This document shows positions 56,379-64,000 of a stretch of DNA of 64,000 bases, in pieces. Numbering within the stretch: position 1 is the first letter of the stretch; each line of letters begins with the position of its first letter. The notes beneath the pieces were generated by a model. The model had not been told where the DNA came from. It did no database searches and saw nothing but the letters and a program-made list of their open reading frames with translations. Origin of the DNA: Gordonia polyisoprenivorans (GTDB taxonomy: Bacteria; Actinomycetota; Actinomycetes; Mycobacteriales; Mycobacteriaceae); the NCBI RefSeq assembly GCF_017654315.1, contig NZ_CP072203.1, positions 186,001 through 250,000 of the forward strand, in the 5' to 3' direction. The position numbers and the translations under genes were made by a program.

Positions 56379-56446
56379 GCCGAAGACTGTACCGCAGGCC
56401 CGTGTCCGGCCTTAAATCGGCTGGTCAGACGGGCACACGGCGGGTG

Positions 56447-56656
56447 TCAGTTGCCGCTGAGCTTGTCCTTGATGTCGTCGACCTTGCCCTTGACGGCGTC
56501 GGCCGCGTCGGCGATCTTCTGCTTGCCCTGGGCGACGGCCTGGTCGCCCTTGCCCTCGTTCTTGAGGTCCTGGTCATCGGTCAGGCTGCCTGCGGCTTCC
56601 TTCCCGCGTCCCTTGAGCTCTTCGGCCTTGTTCTTGGCGTCATCGGATAGTGCCAT
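56447..56656 (-). CDS. CsbD family stress-response protein
   Basis: This is a 69-residue hydrophilic helical protein of the CsbD family (ALSDDAKNKAEELKGRGKEA, then AVAQGKQKIADAADAVKGKV). Members are induced by general stress in Bacillus and others; the molecular role is unknown. GAGGAGG at proper spacing supports ATG 56656. It lies 137 bp downstream of a second small helical protein on the same strand. Confidence 0.88.
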   Translation of the reverse strand: MALSDDAKNKAEELKGRGKEAAGSLTDDQDLKNEGKGDQAVAQGKQKIADAADAVKGKVDDIKDKLSGN

Positions 56657-56793
56657 GGTGAGCCTCCTCTGCCGGGTGCGCGCACGGCGCGCACGTCGAG
56701 GCGATCGGATGATGCGTCCACGCCTGGTCTCGACGGGCCGCATGGGAGGGGGGTTGCCCCGCCTTCCACCGTACCGACCGGCAACCGGTGGCG

Positions 56794-57060
56794 TCAGTTA
56801 CCCAACTTGCCCCTCAGCTCGTCGAATTTCTCCTTGGCGGTGCCCAGCGCGCCCTGCACCTTCTCGTTTCCGGCAAGCTCACCGAGCTTTTCCTTCGCGG
56901 TGTCGAGGGCTTCGTTGACCTTCGGGTTCTCCGCGAGTTCGCCGATCTTCTCTTTCGCCGTGCCGAGGGCCTCGGCGACCTTGGGGTTGTCGGCGAGTTC
57001 ACCGAGCTTCTCCTTGGCCGTACCGATGACCTCGTTCACCTTGTCGCTTGCGTCGGCCAT
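56794..57060 (-). CDS. Four-repeat amphipathic helical protein (LEA/CsbD-like)
   Basis: This 88-residue protein is made almost wholly of four copies of a 22-residue unit, KVxEALGTAKEKLGELAxNP type: starting at about residues 8, 30, 52 and 74. Each forms one charged amphipathic helix with Asn-Pro or Asn-Glu breaks. The layout recalls late-embryogenesis-abundant and CsbD-like stress proteins, but no exact family is recognised. AGGAGG lies just before ATG 57060. The unit corresponds to a 66-bp DNA repeat, so the number could vary between strains. Confidence 0.82.
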   Translation of the reverse strand: MADASDKVNEVIGTAKEKLGELADNPKVAEALGTAKEKIGELAENPKVNEALDTAKEKLGELAGNEKVQGALGTAKEKFDELRGKLGN

Positions 57061-57131
57061 GCCGTCCTCCTGCGGTTCGGGGTGGAATACGGATTCGTCC
57101 GATGTCGTGCACCGTCAAATCTGCCACAGAG

Positions 57132-57623
57132 TCACAGGCCACGGCGGGTGGTGAAGAAGTCGACCATCAGCGTTCGGCACCGTTGTTCGAGGATGCCGCC
57201 GCGTACCTGTGGTCGATGGGTCAGCCGCGGATCACGAACCACGTCCCAGAGTGAGCTCACCGCACCGGTTTTCGGCTCCCACGCCCCGAAGATCAGGGTG
57301 TCGAGGCGGGCGAGGCCGATGGCTCCGGCGCACATCGTGCACGGTTCGACGGTGACGGCGATGGTGCATCCGGGCAGTCGCCATCCGTCTCCGAAGGCCG
57401 CGGCCGCCGCACGCAACGCCAGGATCTCGGCGTGCGCGGTCGGGTCCGAGTCGGCCTCTCGCCGGTTGGCTGCGCGGGCGAGCTCCACACCCGCGGGGTC
57501 GAAGACGACGGCGCCGATCGGCACGTCGTCGTCACCGGAGAGGGTCGCCGCGTCGAGGGCGGCGTTCATCATCGACTCCCACACCCGCATCTGCGCGGCG
57601 CCGGCGGGAGTCGCGGAGCTCAA
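57132..57623 (-). CDS. tadA: tRNA-specific adenosine deaminase TadA
   Basis: TadA converts adenosine-34 of tRNA-Arg(ACG) to inosine. The zinc deaminase motif is complete: TAHAEILALR with His and catalytic Glu, and VTVEPCTMCAGAI with two Cys. VPIGAVVFD is the usual N-terminal core. The frame can start at TTG 57623, which overlaps the upstream stop, or at ATG 57590 giving 152 residues, the length of the M. tuberculosis homologue Rv3752c. Its tRNA-Arg(ACG) substrate gene is at 63464-63536. Confidence 0.93.
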   Translation of the reverse strand: MSSATPAGAAQMRVWESMMNAALDAATLSGDDDVPIGAVVFDPAGVELARAANRREADSDPTAHAEILALRAAAAAFGDGWRLPGCTIAVTVEPCTMCAGAIGLARLDTLIFGAWEPKTGAVSSLWDVVRDPRLTHRPQVRGGILEQRCRTLMVDFFTTRRGL

Positions 57624-58162
57624 TGCCCCAGTGAGTCGAGCACGCGGGACAGTTCGTCGGCGAAGCCGAGCCGCGCGGCGATCATCCCGATCTGCTCGTC
57701 GGCGTAGAGGTCGGTGTCGCCGACGATGACGCCCATGACGGCGTCGGGCAGGCCCAGATCGGACAGGATGCCGAGGTCACCCTCTTCCCACGGGTCGACG
57801 TCGTCGAGTTCGTCGGGGTCGATGTCGGGGACGTCGATGTTCAGGGCGTCGAGCACATCGGCGGCCACGTCGTAGTCGATGCCGGCGGTGGCGTCGGAGA
57901 TGAGCATCCGCGCACCTCCGGGTGCCGGCCGGATGACGATGAAGAACTCCTCGTCGACGTCGAGCAGACCGAACACCGCGCCCGCCGACCGCAGATCACG
58001 CAGTTGCCGTTCGGCGGCATCGAGGTCGGTGAGGGCGTCCGGTTTGAGGGCGGTGACCTTCCAGGCGGCATCCTCGCGCACCACCGCGACAGCGAAACCT
58101 TCCACGCCGTCGACGACGTCGTTGCTGTTGGAACCCGATACTCCCGCGCCGGCACCTGCCAT
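57620..58162 (-). CDS. tRNA adenosine deaminase-associated protein
   Basis: This 180-residue acidic protein is consistently coupled to tadA in actinobacteria (M. tuberculosis Rv3753c). The N-terminal half has FAVAVVREDAAWKVTAL and GAVFGLLDVDEEFFIVIRP. A highly acidic stretch (DIDPDELDDVDPWEEGD) and a closing helix (EQIGMIAARLGFADELSRVL) follow. The function is unproven; a TadA partner is inferred from coupling. The stop overlaps the tadA start. ATG 58162 is chosen, 72 bp from the divergent tyrA. Confidence 0.88.
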   Translation of the reverse strand: MAGAGAGVSGSNSNDVVDGVEGFAVAVVREDAAWKVTALKPDALTDLDAAERQLRDLRSAGAVFGLLDVDEEFFIVIRPAPGGARMLISDATAGIDYDVAADVLDALNIDVPDIDPDELDDVDPWEEGDLGILSDLGLPDAVMGVIVGDTDLYADEQIGMIAARLGFADELSRVLDSLGH

Positions 58163-58234
58163 GCAGGTCACGGTAGCCCGTCGGGGGCATACTCCCCAAG
58201 TCCTACCCGCGCCACGGCGATGTGGAAATCTGGG

Positions 58235-59191
58235 ATGGTGACAGACATCCGCTCCACCCCGGTCTGCATTCTCGGTCTCGGCCTCATCGGCGGGTCGATG
58301 ATGCGGGCACTCGATGCGTCGGGCGCCTCCACCTTCGGCTACAACCGCTCGTCGACGACCGTCGAGCAGGCCCGCGCCGACGGCCACGACGCATCCACCG
58401 ATCTCGTGGCGACGCTGCGCCGCGCCGCCGACACCGACGCCGCCATCGTGCTCGCGACCCCGGTCACCACGATCGAACCGATCGTGTCGGCGATCGCCGA
58501 GAATGCGGCGGGCTGCCTCATCACCGACGTCATCAGCGTGAAAACCCCCGTCGCCGAGATCTTTCGGCGCCTGTTCCCCGACGCCCGGTATGTCGGCGGG
58601 CATCCGATGGCCGGCTCGAGTCACTCGGGCTGGGAGGCCACCGATCCCGACCTGTTCACCGACGCGATGTGGATGGTGACCACCGAGGACACCACCGACG
58701 CCGACGACTGGCGGCTCGTCGCCGGGCTGGCGCGCGCGCTGGGTGCCGCGGTGGTGCCCGCCGCCAACGACGCGCACGACCGCGCGGTGGCTGCGATCTC
58801 GCATGTGCCGCATCTGACGGCTGCTGCGACGGCGGCGGTCGGTGCTGCGGAGAGCGAGTTGGCGATCCGGCTGGCCGCGGGCAGTTTCCGCGACGGCACC
58901 CGTGTTGCCGGGACCGCTCCGCAGTTGCAGCGGGCGATGATCGAGGCGAATGGCATCGCGGTACTCAACGCGCTCAGCGAGGTGATCGACCGGCTGACCG
59001 CGGCGCGCGACGAACTCCGCGATCATGGCACCACGCAGGTGCTGATCGACGACGGCTACCGCGCCCGGCACGCCTACGAGGCGATGGCGAATGCGCCGCG
59101 GGTGGCGATCACCGACGTCGAGCCGGGCGCCGCGGGCTGGCAGGCGGAGATGCGCCGCCAGGCGCACCGCGGGAGAGTGTGGCTGGGCTGA
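58235..59191 (+). CDS. tyrA: Prephenate dehydrogenase
   Basis: TyrA oxidatively decarboxylates prephenate to 4-hydroxyphenylpyruvate in tyrosine synthesis. The 318-residue protein has the NAD-binding CILGLGLIGGSMM, AIVLATPVTTIEPI, LITDVISVKTPVAEI and catalytic-His YVGGHPMAGSSHSGW, then AISHVPHLTAAATAA. No ACT domain is present. The start is ATG 58235 or GTG 58238. An aromatic/histidinol-phosphate aminotransferase that could use its product begins 4.6 kb downstream. Confidence 0.93.
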   Translation: MVTDIRSTPVCILGLGLIGGSMMRALDASGASTFGYNRSSTTVEQARADGHDASTDLVATLRRAADTDAAIVLATPVTTIEPIVSAIAENAAGCLITDVISVKTPVAEIFRRLFPDARYVGGHPMAGSSHSGWEATDPDLFTDAMWMVTTEDTTDADDWRLVAGLARALGAAVVPAANDAHDRAVAAISHVPHLTAAATAAVGAAESELAIRLAAGSFRDGTRVAGTAPQLQRAMIEANGIAVLNALSEVIDRLTAARDELRDHGTTQVLIDDGYRARHAYEAMANAPRVAITDVEPGAAGWQAEMRRQAHRGRVWLG

Positions 59192-59200
59192 TCGCCCCGG

Positions 59201-59821
59201 TCAGACGCGGCTGGCCAGTCCCGGGTAGTCGATGACGAAGCCGTTGTCGTCGACGGTCAGTGTCGAGGTGGCGACCGGCGAGGACACGCCGATCCCGGCG
59301 GGGCCGGGGGTGTAGCGCAGGGTGGCCGGTTCGACGACCGCCGTCGGCAGATAGACGTAGACGACAGGGACCTCGACGGTGTCGGATGCGTCGGCCGCGG
59401 TGAGATGCAGGCGGCGGATGGGCAGGGCGTTGAACATCGGCGACAGAGCGAGGTCGACGTCCTCGGCGCCACCGAAATCCTTGCGGACGGTCTCGCCCCC
59501 GGTCTGCACGAGCCAGGTGTTCTCCTCGTCGCGAGCCATTCCGAGCTGCGTCTCACCGCCGGCCTGTACGAGGTGGATCGACAGCCGCTTGGTGACGCCG
59601 GCATCGTTGGTGACCAGCTCGTATGACGCGGAGAACGCGTCGTGGTCGGCGGTCGCCGCGGCGATGATGCGGCCGTACGCCTTGACCCGAGCGCCTTGGA
59701 CGTTGAGGCGGACCTGTTCGAGGCGCTCGGTGTCGACACCGCGCCACGTGATCATGGTCTTGAACTCGGTGGCGTCGCTCGCCGACGCCTGCGGGGCTGC
59801 TTGCGGGGAACTCACACACAT
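59201..59821 (-). CDS. Putative glycolipid-binding protein
   Basis: This is a 206-residue all-beta protein matching the putative glycolipid-binding family: MITWRGVDTERLEQVRLN near the N-terminus, SPMFNALPIRRLHL at two thirds and the closing FVIDYPGLASRV. The first is the WRG entry strand and the last the GLVxDYP-type exit strand of the family. There is no signal peptide. The biological ligand is not established. It starts at ATG 59821 or GTG 59815, and is convergent with tyrA, 9 bp apart. Confidence 0.75.
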   Translation of the reverse strand: MCVSSPQAAPQASASDATEFKTMITWRGVDTERLEQVRLNVQGARVKAYGRIIAAATADHDAFSASYELVTNDAGVTKRLSIHLVQAGGETQLGMARDEENTWLVQTGGETVRKDFGGAEDVDLALSPMFNALPIRRLHLTAADASDTVEVPVVYVYLPTAVVEPATLRYTPGPAGIGVSSPVATSTLTVDDNGFVIDYPGLASRV

Positions 59822-59877
59822 ACGGTAGCGACCTCGGGCCGCCGACACACGCCGAGGACCCCGATATGACCCGCGGG

Positions 59878-60639
59878 TCAGGCGATGCACGTGGCCGTTC
59901 GCCGGGTCGAGGAGGCCTCGACACTGTCGTCGGCGACCGGTCGGCCGGCGACGGTGATCGTGCAGTGCGCCGAGGATCCGTCGCCGGCCACGACCAACAG
60001 TCGCAGCGGGTTGCGGCTCGCGGCGAAGGTGACCGTCCAGTTCGCCGGCGGGGTGAAGTCGGTCCGGACGCCGACGTCGTCGACGTAGAGGATGGTCCCG
60101 ACGCCGTTGATGGTGACGGTGTAGGTGACCTGAGCGCCCGGCGTCGTACCCGAACCACCGCCGGGCTGGTCGCCGCCGGGCTGCGAGGGCAGGCCGGGCC
60201 GGGTGGGCAACACCGGTAGCGAGTAGGTGTCGGTGGGGTCGGCGGTCGGCAGGGTGATGGTCGGGTTCTGTTGTTGGTGCAGCGAGCGGACGCCGAAGAC
60301 GACAAGTCCCACGATCACCAGGCCGACGACGGCGAAGATGACGACGGTGGCGCCGACCTCACGCTCTTCCCCGGAGCGGCGCGGACGCTGCGGAGAATGC
60401 GGTGGCTCGGCGTCTGTATTGGCCGCACTCATGCCGACCCCACCCCGGCCGTCCGACGACGGCACCTGCGCGACGTCGTGGCGGGGACCGGGTTGCGGTG
60501 CGCCGCGGGCGGCGAGGTCGGCGGCGGTGTAGCGAGGGAGTCCACGGTCGGAGTAGCCGAGCGGCGGATAGTTGCCCGGCAACAGCGGGATGCGGTAATC
60601 GTCGGCGCCGTCGGGCCGTTGCCCGGTGGGCTGTCCCAT
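59878..60639 (-). CDS. Single-pass membrane protein with MmpS-like C-terminal domain
   Basis: This 253-residue protein has a disordered Pro/Gly-rich cytoplasmic N-terminus, one membrane helix (VVIFAVVGLVIVGLVVFGV) and an external Pro/Gly-rich spacer. It ends in a beta domain (TYTVTINGVGTILYVDDVGV; AHCTITVAGRPVADD; RRTATCIA) with two cysteines, resembling the accessory domain of MmpS proteins. No mmpL gene is adjacent. ATG 60639 is chosen because GGGAG lies 6 nt upstream. It is 82 bp after the antiporter gene on the same strand. Confidence 0.75.
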   Translation of the reverse strand: MGQPTGQRPDGADDYRIPLLPGNYPPLGYSDRGLPRYTAADLAARGAPQPGPRHDVAQVPSSDGRGGVGMSAANTDAEPPHSPQRPRRSGEEREVGATVVIFAVVGLVIVGLVVFGVRSLHQQQNPTITLPTADPTDTYSLPVLPTRPGLPSQPGGDQPGGGSGTTPGAQVTYTVTINGVGTILYVDDVGVRTDFTPPANWTVTFAASRNPLRLLVVAGDGSSAHCTITVAGRPVADDSVEASSTRRTATCIA

Positions 60640-60721
60640 GTCGCCACTCCCGATCACCGCGGGTCGCCGAGCCGGCGCACCCGTATCCACCATGTGCACC
60701 TTCGACCTTACTGACGACTTC

Positions 60722-62419
60722 TCAGAGGCGGCTCTCGAGTCGGGCGGTGAGGCCTGCTTCCTGCAGGTCCAGGCGATCGAGCATGGCGCGGACGGCCTCG
60801 TCCTCGAGATGCCCGTTCTCTCTGCCCGCGACGAGAGCGTCGCGTTGGGCCGAGAGCACGCTGCGGTACAGGGCTGCGAAGGCGTCGGTACGCGCGGTGT
60901 GCGCGTCGGGGTCGGGCATCTCCTCGGCGTCGCGGGACTGTCGAGCGACGGTCTCCTTGATGAAGTCGACGGTCACCTCGTCGAGGTCGGTGGGCGGGTT
61001 GTCGACGAAGCCCGCGATGACCTCGTCGGCCGCGCCGTGCACGATGGCCTCGGCGCGGGCGGTCTGCTCGTGGTCGTAGCGTTCCTCGTCCTCGTTGCGC
61101 AGCTGCAGCCGGTTGATGAGCCAGGGCAGGGTCGGGCCCTGAATGAGGATGGTCCCGACGGCCACGACGAACGCGATTGCCTGGATGGCCGAACGCTCGG
61201 GGAACGCACTGCCGTCGGCGACGGTCAGCGGGATGCCGGAGGCGGCCGCGAGGGAGACCACGCCGCGCATGCCGGTCCAGGCGACCACCGTCGACTCCTG
61301 CCAGGTCAGCGGCCGGTTGTCGATGCGTTCGCGCAGGCGCCGCCACCACTCCGGCGCCTGCGCGGGGTCGCGGCGGCCGGCGGCGCCGCGGCGCGGGGTG
61401 GGCTGGATCTCCACCGCGACCGTGGCGTCGAGGTGGCGGCTGACGACGCCACGACCGAACATCGCGAACACGCACAGCGGACGGATGACGAGCACCACAG
61501 CCAGCACGAGGAGTGAGGCAATGGTGATCTGTAGCAACGATTCTCGCGCCTCGCGCAGATCCTCGATGATGAACCTCATCTGTAACCCGATGTAGGCGAA
61601 CACAAATGCCTCGAGCAACACGTCGACCGAGTTCCACACATAGCGTTCCTGCAGCCGCGTCTGATAGCCGGCGTGCACCGACCCCGACCCGACCACGAAG
61701 CCGGCGATCACCACCGCGAGCACCCCGGAGGCGTGCATGTGTTCGGCGGCGAGGAACGCCGCGAACGGAACGACGAAGCCCTGCACCGTCTCCAGTGCGG
61801 GGTTGCGCAGGTGGCTTCGAATCCAGAGGGTGAGGTAGCCGAGGACGGCGCCGACGATGGGACCGAGAATCGCGTTGTAGCCGAAGAGCGCCAGCGGATT
61901 GTCGATGAACGCGTGGGTGGACGCGATCTGGGAGATCGCGATGGCGAACAGCGACAGCGCCGCGGCGTCGTTGACGAGACTCTCGCCGGTGAGAATGGCC
62001 ATCAACCGCTTCGGCAGTCCGAGCTTGCGTCCGATGGCCACCGCGGTGACCGCGTCGGGCGGTGCGACGATCGCCCCGAGCAGCAACGCCAGCGCGAAGG
62101 TGAACTCGGGGATCAGTAACGACGCGATCCACCCGACGGCGAAGGCGGTGATGACGACCATCGCCACCCCGAGCCCCAGGATCGGCTTGATGTTGCGCAC
62201 GAAGCTCGGCACCGAGAAGCCCAGCGCTGCGGAGTACAGCAGCGGTGGCAGCACGACCGTCAGCAGGATCTCGGATTCGAGTTCCACATGCGGCATGCCC
62301 GGGACGAAGGAGACCGCCAGCGCGACCACCACGATGATCAACGCGGGTTGCATGCCGCGCCGGTCGGCGATCGCGGTGATGATGACGGCACCCACGAGCA
62401 CCAGGATCAACAGTTCCAT
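60722..62419 (-). CDS. Na+/H+ antiporter (CPA1/NhaP type)
   Basis: This is a 565-residue cation:proton antiporter with about 12 helices and a 120-residue charged C-terminal cytoplasmic tail. Conserved segments are VVLPPLLYSAALGFSVPSF, LLGAIVAPPDAVTAVAIGR, ILTGESLVNDAAALSLFAIA (ion-binding Asn-Asp pair) and VVAWTGMRGVVSLAAASGIP. It exports Na+ or K+ in exchange for protons for pH and salt balance. The neighbouring aquaporin gene, also an osmotic-stress function, lies 83 bp upstream. Confidence 0.92.
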   Translation of the reverse strand: MELLILVLVGAVIITAIADRRGMQPALIIVVVALAVSFVPGMPHVELESEILLTVVLPPLLYSAALGFSVPSFVRNIKPILGLGVAMVVITAFAVGWIASLLIPEFTFALALLLGAIVAPPDAVTAVAIGRKLGLPKRLMAILTGESLVNDAAALSLFAIAISQIASTHAFIDNPLALFGYNAILGPIVGAVLGYLTLWIRSHLRNPALETVQGFVVPFAAFLAAEHMHASGVLAVVIAGFVVGSGSVHAGYQTRLQERYVWNSVDVLLEAFVFAYIGLQMRFIIEDLREARESLLQITIASLLVLAVVLVIRPLCVFAMFGRGVVSRHLDATVAVEIQPTPRRGAAGRRDPAQAPEWWRRLRERIDNRPLTWQESTVVAWTGMRGVVSLAAASGIPLTVADGSAFPERSAIQAIAFVVAVGTILIQGPTLPWLINRLQLRNEDEERYDHEQTARAEAIVHGAADEVIAGFVDNPPTDLDEVTVDFIKETVARQSRDAEEMPDPDAHTARTDAFAALYRSVLSAQRDALVAGRENGHLEDEAVRAMLDRLDLQEAGLTARLESRL

Positions 62420-62502
62420 GGGCAGTGATTCTCGCAGCGGCTGTCCGATTTCGCCGGTTGCGGAGTTTCGTCAACTGCCCGCGTTCGCCGCGGCCGACGC
62501 GG

Positions 62503-63279
62503 TCAGGCGACCGGTGTCTCCTCACGCGCCGACGCACCGTACTTGAACTTGCCGTCCTCGAAGAGCAACGGATAGATCAGTCCGCCGACGATGCCCCCGA
62601 TGAGTGGGGCGACCCAGAACGCCCACAGTTGGCCGGGCGCGCCGTCGCCGTTGAAGAACGCCACCGCCGTCGAGCGTGCCGGGTTCACCGAGGTGTTGGA
62701 GATCGGGATGGACACCAGGTGGATGAGTGTGAGGGTGAAGCCGATTGCCAACGGCCCGAATCCCTTCGGCGCCCGGCCATCGGTCGCGCCGAGGATGACG
62801 ATGAGGAAGAACGCGGTCAGCAGGATCTCGGCGATCAGGACCGCGGCGAGCGTGTAATGGCCCGGACTGTGGTCGCCGTATCCGTTGGCAGCCATGTTGC
62901 CGGTGGCCGTCCAGCCGGGTCTGCCCTGCGCTATCCCATAGATCGCGAGACCGGCGAGCAGACCACCGGCGACCTGAGCGATCCAGTAGCCGGGCAGATC
63001 CTTCCATTCGAGTCGCCCGCTCACCGCAGCGCCGAGCGAGATCGCCGGATTGAAATGCGCCCCGGAGATGTGGGCGAGGGCGTAGGCCATGGTGACCACG
63101 GTCAGTCCGAACGCCAGCGCGACGCCCAGATAGCCGACACCCACCTGGATGAGCGTCCCCTTGTCGTCCCCCTCGGCGACTTGCTTGGCAGCGAAGACCG
63201 CGGTTCCGCAACCTCCGAGGACAAGCCAGAATGTACCGAACAATTCGGCCGCGTATTTGGTGAACGGAGCAGAAATCAT
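62503..63279 (-). CDS. aqpZ: Aquaporin Z
   Basis: This is a 258-residue water channel of the MIP family with six helices. Both half-helix motifs are intact: [16 protein letters not shown] and [19 protein letters not shown]. The [18 protein letters not shown] first helix is AqpZ-like, and the short loops favour a water over a glycerol channel. GAGAGG before ATG 63279 supports the start. A hydrophilic C-terminal tail of about 20 residues follows the last helix. The region from 63280 to the tRNA-Arg terminator shows no gene. Confidence 0.93.
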   Translation of the reverse strand: MISAPFTKYAAELFGTFWLVLGGCGTAVFAAKQVAEGDDKGTLIQVGVGYLGVALAFGLTVVTMAYALAHISGAHFNPAISLGAAVSGRLEWKDLPGYWIAQVAGGLLAGLAIYGIAQGRPGWTATGNMAANGYGDHSPGHYTLAAVLIAEILLTAFFLIVILGATDGRAPKGFGPLAIGFTLTLIHLVSIPISNTSVNPARSTAVAFFNGDGAPGQLWAFWVAPLIGGIVGGLIYPLLFEDGKFKYGASAREETPVA

Positions 63280-63420
63280 GACAGCCTCTCGAGGTGGTTG
63301 GGTGAGCACACACGTCACTGGCAGAACTTGAGCAACTTCAGTGCACACCATTTACGACCTTTTCCACCCAAAGGCGGCGAAACGGTGACCAGGCTGACAT
63401 CCGACGGTGATGTGGGAGAC

Positions 63421-63454
63421 AAAAACCCCGCCACCGTTGTCGCTGGTGGCGGGG
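63421..63454 (-). terminator. Rho-independent terminator of tRNA-Arg
   Basis: On the minus strand CCCCGCCACC pairs with GGTGGCGGGG (10 bp, 9-nt loop), followed by five U. It lies 9 nt after the tRNA. Confidence 0.92.
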
Positions 63455-63463
63455 TCTTGAGAG

Positions 63464-63536
63464 TGCGCCCGTAGGGATTCGAACCCCAAACCTTCTGATC
63501 CGTAGTCAGATGCTCTATCCGTTGAGCTACGGGCGC
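63464..63536 (-). tRNA. tRNA-Arg (anticodon ACG)
   Basis: On the minus strand acceptor GCGCCCG pairs with CGGGCGC, T-loop GTTCGAATC, and the anticodon loop CTACGGA gives ACG, the substrate of TadA for inosine-34. Discriminator A; CCA not encoded. Confidence 0.95.
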
Positions 63537-63550
63537 GTGAATATTAAGTT

Positions 63551-63582
63551 GTCATGCTGTTCAGCTGTCGTGCTGTTCAGTT
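63551..63582 (+). repeat. Short tandem repeat between two tRNA genes
   Basis: Two 16-bp units (GTCATGCTGTTCAGCT and GTCGTGCTGTTCAGTT) lie head to tail between tRNA-Arg and tRNA-Ser(GCT). Function unknown. Confidence 0.65.
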
Positions 63583-63611
63583 GTCACCGCGGTCGGCGCG
63601 ACTGCGGTCGG

Positions 63612-63700
63612 CGGAGGCGAGAGGATTTGAACCTCCGGTCCCGTTTTAGCGAGACAACTCATTAGCAGTGAGTCCCATTCGGCCGCTCTGGCACGCCTCC
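63612..63700 (-). tRNA. tRNA-Ser (anticodon GCT)
   Basis: On the minus strand acceptor GGAGGCG pairs with CGCCTCC; long variable arm; T-loop GTTCAAATC; anticodon loop CTGCTAA gives GCT. CCA not encoded. It is the third serine tRNA gene in the window. Confidence 0.95.
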
Positions 63701-63831
63701 TAGCGGAGTCCTTTCGAACTGCCGAAGCGAAAGATTACACACCGCCCGGCGGCAGAAGCAAACCGCGCGGTCAGAGCCGGATCGCCGGGTCCGGGCACCG
63801 TCCGCCACGACCGTGGACCTACAGTTGGACG

Positions 63832-64000
63832 GTGACCTTTCGCATCCGTCCCGACCTCGCCGACCTGCCCGTCTACGTCCCCGGCAAGACGTTCCCGGAC
63901 GCGGTGAAGCTTGCCAGCAACGAGGTCACCTTCGGTCCGCTCCCCTCGGTTCTGCAAGCGATCTCACATGCCGCGGCCGGCGTGAACCGATACCCCGACA
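63832..64000 (+). CDS. Aromatic/histidinol-phosphate aminotransferase (3' end outside window)
   Basis: The first 56 residues of a PLP aminotransferase start at GTG 63832: FRIRPDLADLPVYVPG, then AVKLASNEVTFGPLPSVL and AAAGVNRYPD. LASNE and NRYPD are hallmarks of the HisC/Pat group; the M. tuberculosis counterpart by position and pattern is Rv3772 (HisC2/Pat). It would transaminate phenylpyruvate/4-hydroxyphenylpyruvate or imidazole acetol-phosphate; which one cannot be decided from this part. The gene runs off the window edge. The 131 bp before it show no other gene. Confidence 0.85.
   Translation, partial: MTFRIRPDLADLPVYVPGKTFPDAVKLASNEVTFGPLPSVLQAISHAAAGVNRYPD

Overview
This 64 kb window is high-GC actinobacterial chromosome, most like Gordonia or a close relative in the Mycobacteriales. 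Much of the gene order follows Mycobacterium tuberculosis. The left part matches the Rv3712-Rv3722c neighbourhood (murT, gatD, recR, ybaB, SRPBCC, FAD oxidase, CFA-type methyltransferase, dnaX, aspartate aminotransferase). Prim-PolC/ligC (Rv3730c/Rv3731), tadA/tyrA (Rv3752c-Rv3754) and an aromatic/histidinol-phosphate aminotransferase start (Rv3772) follow in the same relative order. The genus call is inference from gene content and was not computed.

Layout. 0-9.3 kb: end of murT plus gatD (lipid II amidation), a GNAT enzyme, then a long leftward operon SRPBCC - pseudouridine synthase - Imm10-like protein - ybaB - recR - P-loop kinase - udgB, with a divergent FAD oxidase/methyltransferase pair. 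9.3-19.4 kb: an inverted-repeat element, dnaX, fadD, a GT87 mannosyltransferase, the aspartate aminotransferase, SRP RNA, an amino-acid permease and two secreted proteins. 19.4-26.0 kb: an accessory region next to tRNA-Ser(GGA). It holds an IS21-family element that cleanly splits a DUF6188-type gene (4-bp target duplication), then a 3.4 kb AT-richer segment bounded by 40-bp direct repeats of the tRNA 3' end. That segment carries immunity-like genes, a toxin-tip relic and decayed genes. 26.2-39.2 kb: trypsin-like protease, NmrA protein, Prim-PolC/LigC, GluQ-RS, two CNNM/CorC membrane proteins, an unusual Tgt, a lipoprotein, a MerR/TipAS regulator and a divergent murF-ddl pair. 39.2-55.3 kb: the complete nuo operon (respiratory complex I), headed by a pseudo-receiver and a Crp-like site, with nuoE and nuoF fused. 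55.3-64 kb: DUF4234 protein, tRNA-Ser(CGA), two small stress-type proteins, tadA and its partner, tyrA, a glycolipid-binding protein, an MmpS-like protein, a Na+/H+ antiporter, aquaporin Z, tRNA-Arg(ACG), tRNA-Ser(GCT) and the start of an aminotransferase.

Themes. Cell wall: MurT/GatD, MurF and Ddl act on peptidoglycan precursors. DNA repair: RecR, UdgB, Prim-PolC, LigC and DnaX. tRNA modification: TadA acts on tRNA-Arg(ACG), encoded 6 kb away; Tgt and GluQ-RS act on the queuosine wobble position. The most noteworthy points are the nested mobile region at the tRNA-Ser gene, a Tgt lacking its three zinc cysteines, the NuoE-NuoF fusion, the Crp-like nuo operator, and a paired inverted repeat at 9.4 kb.
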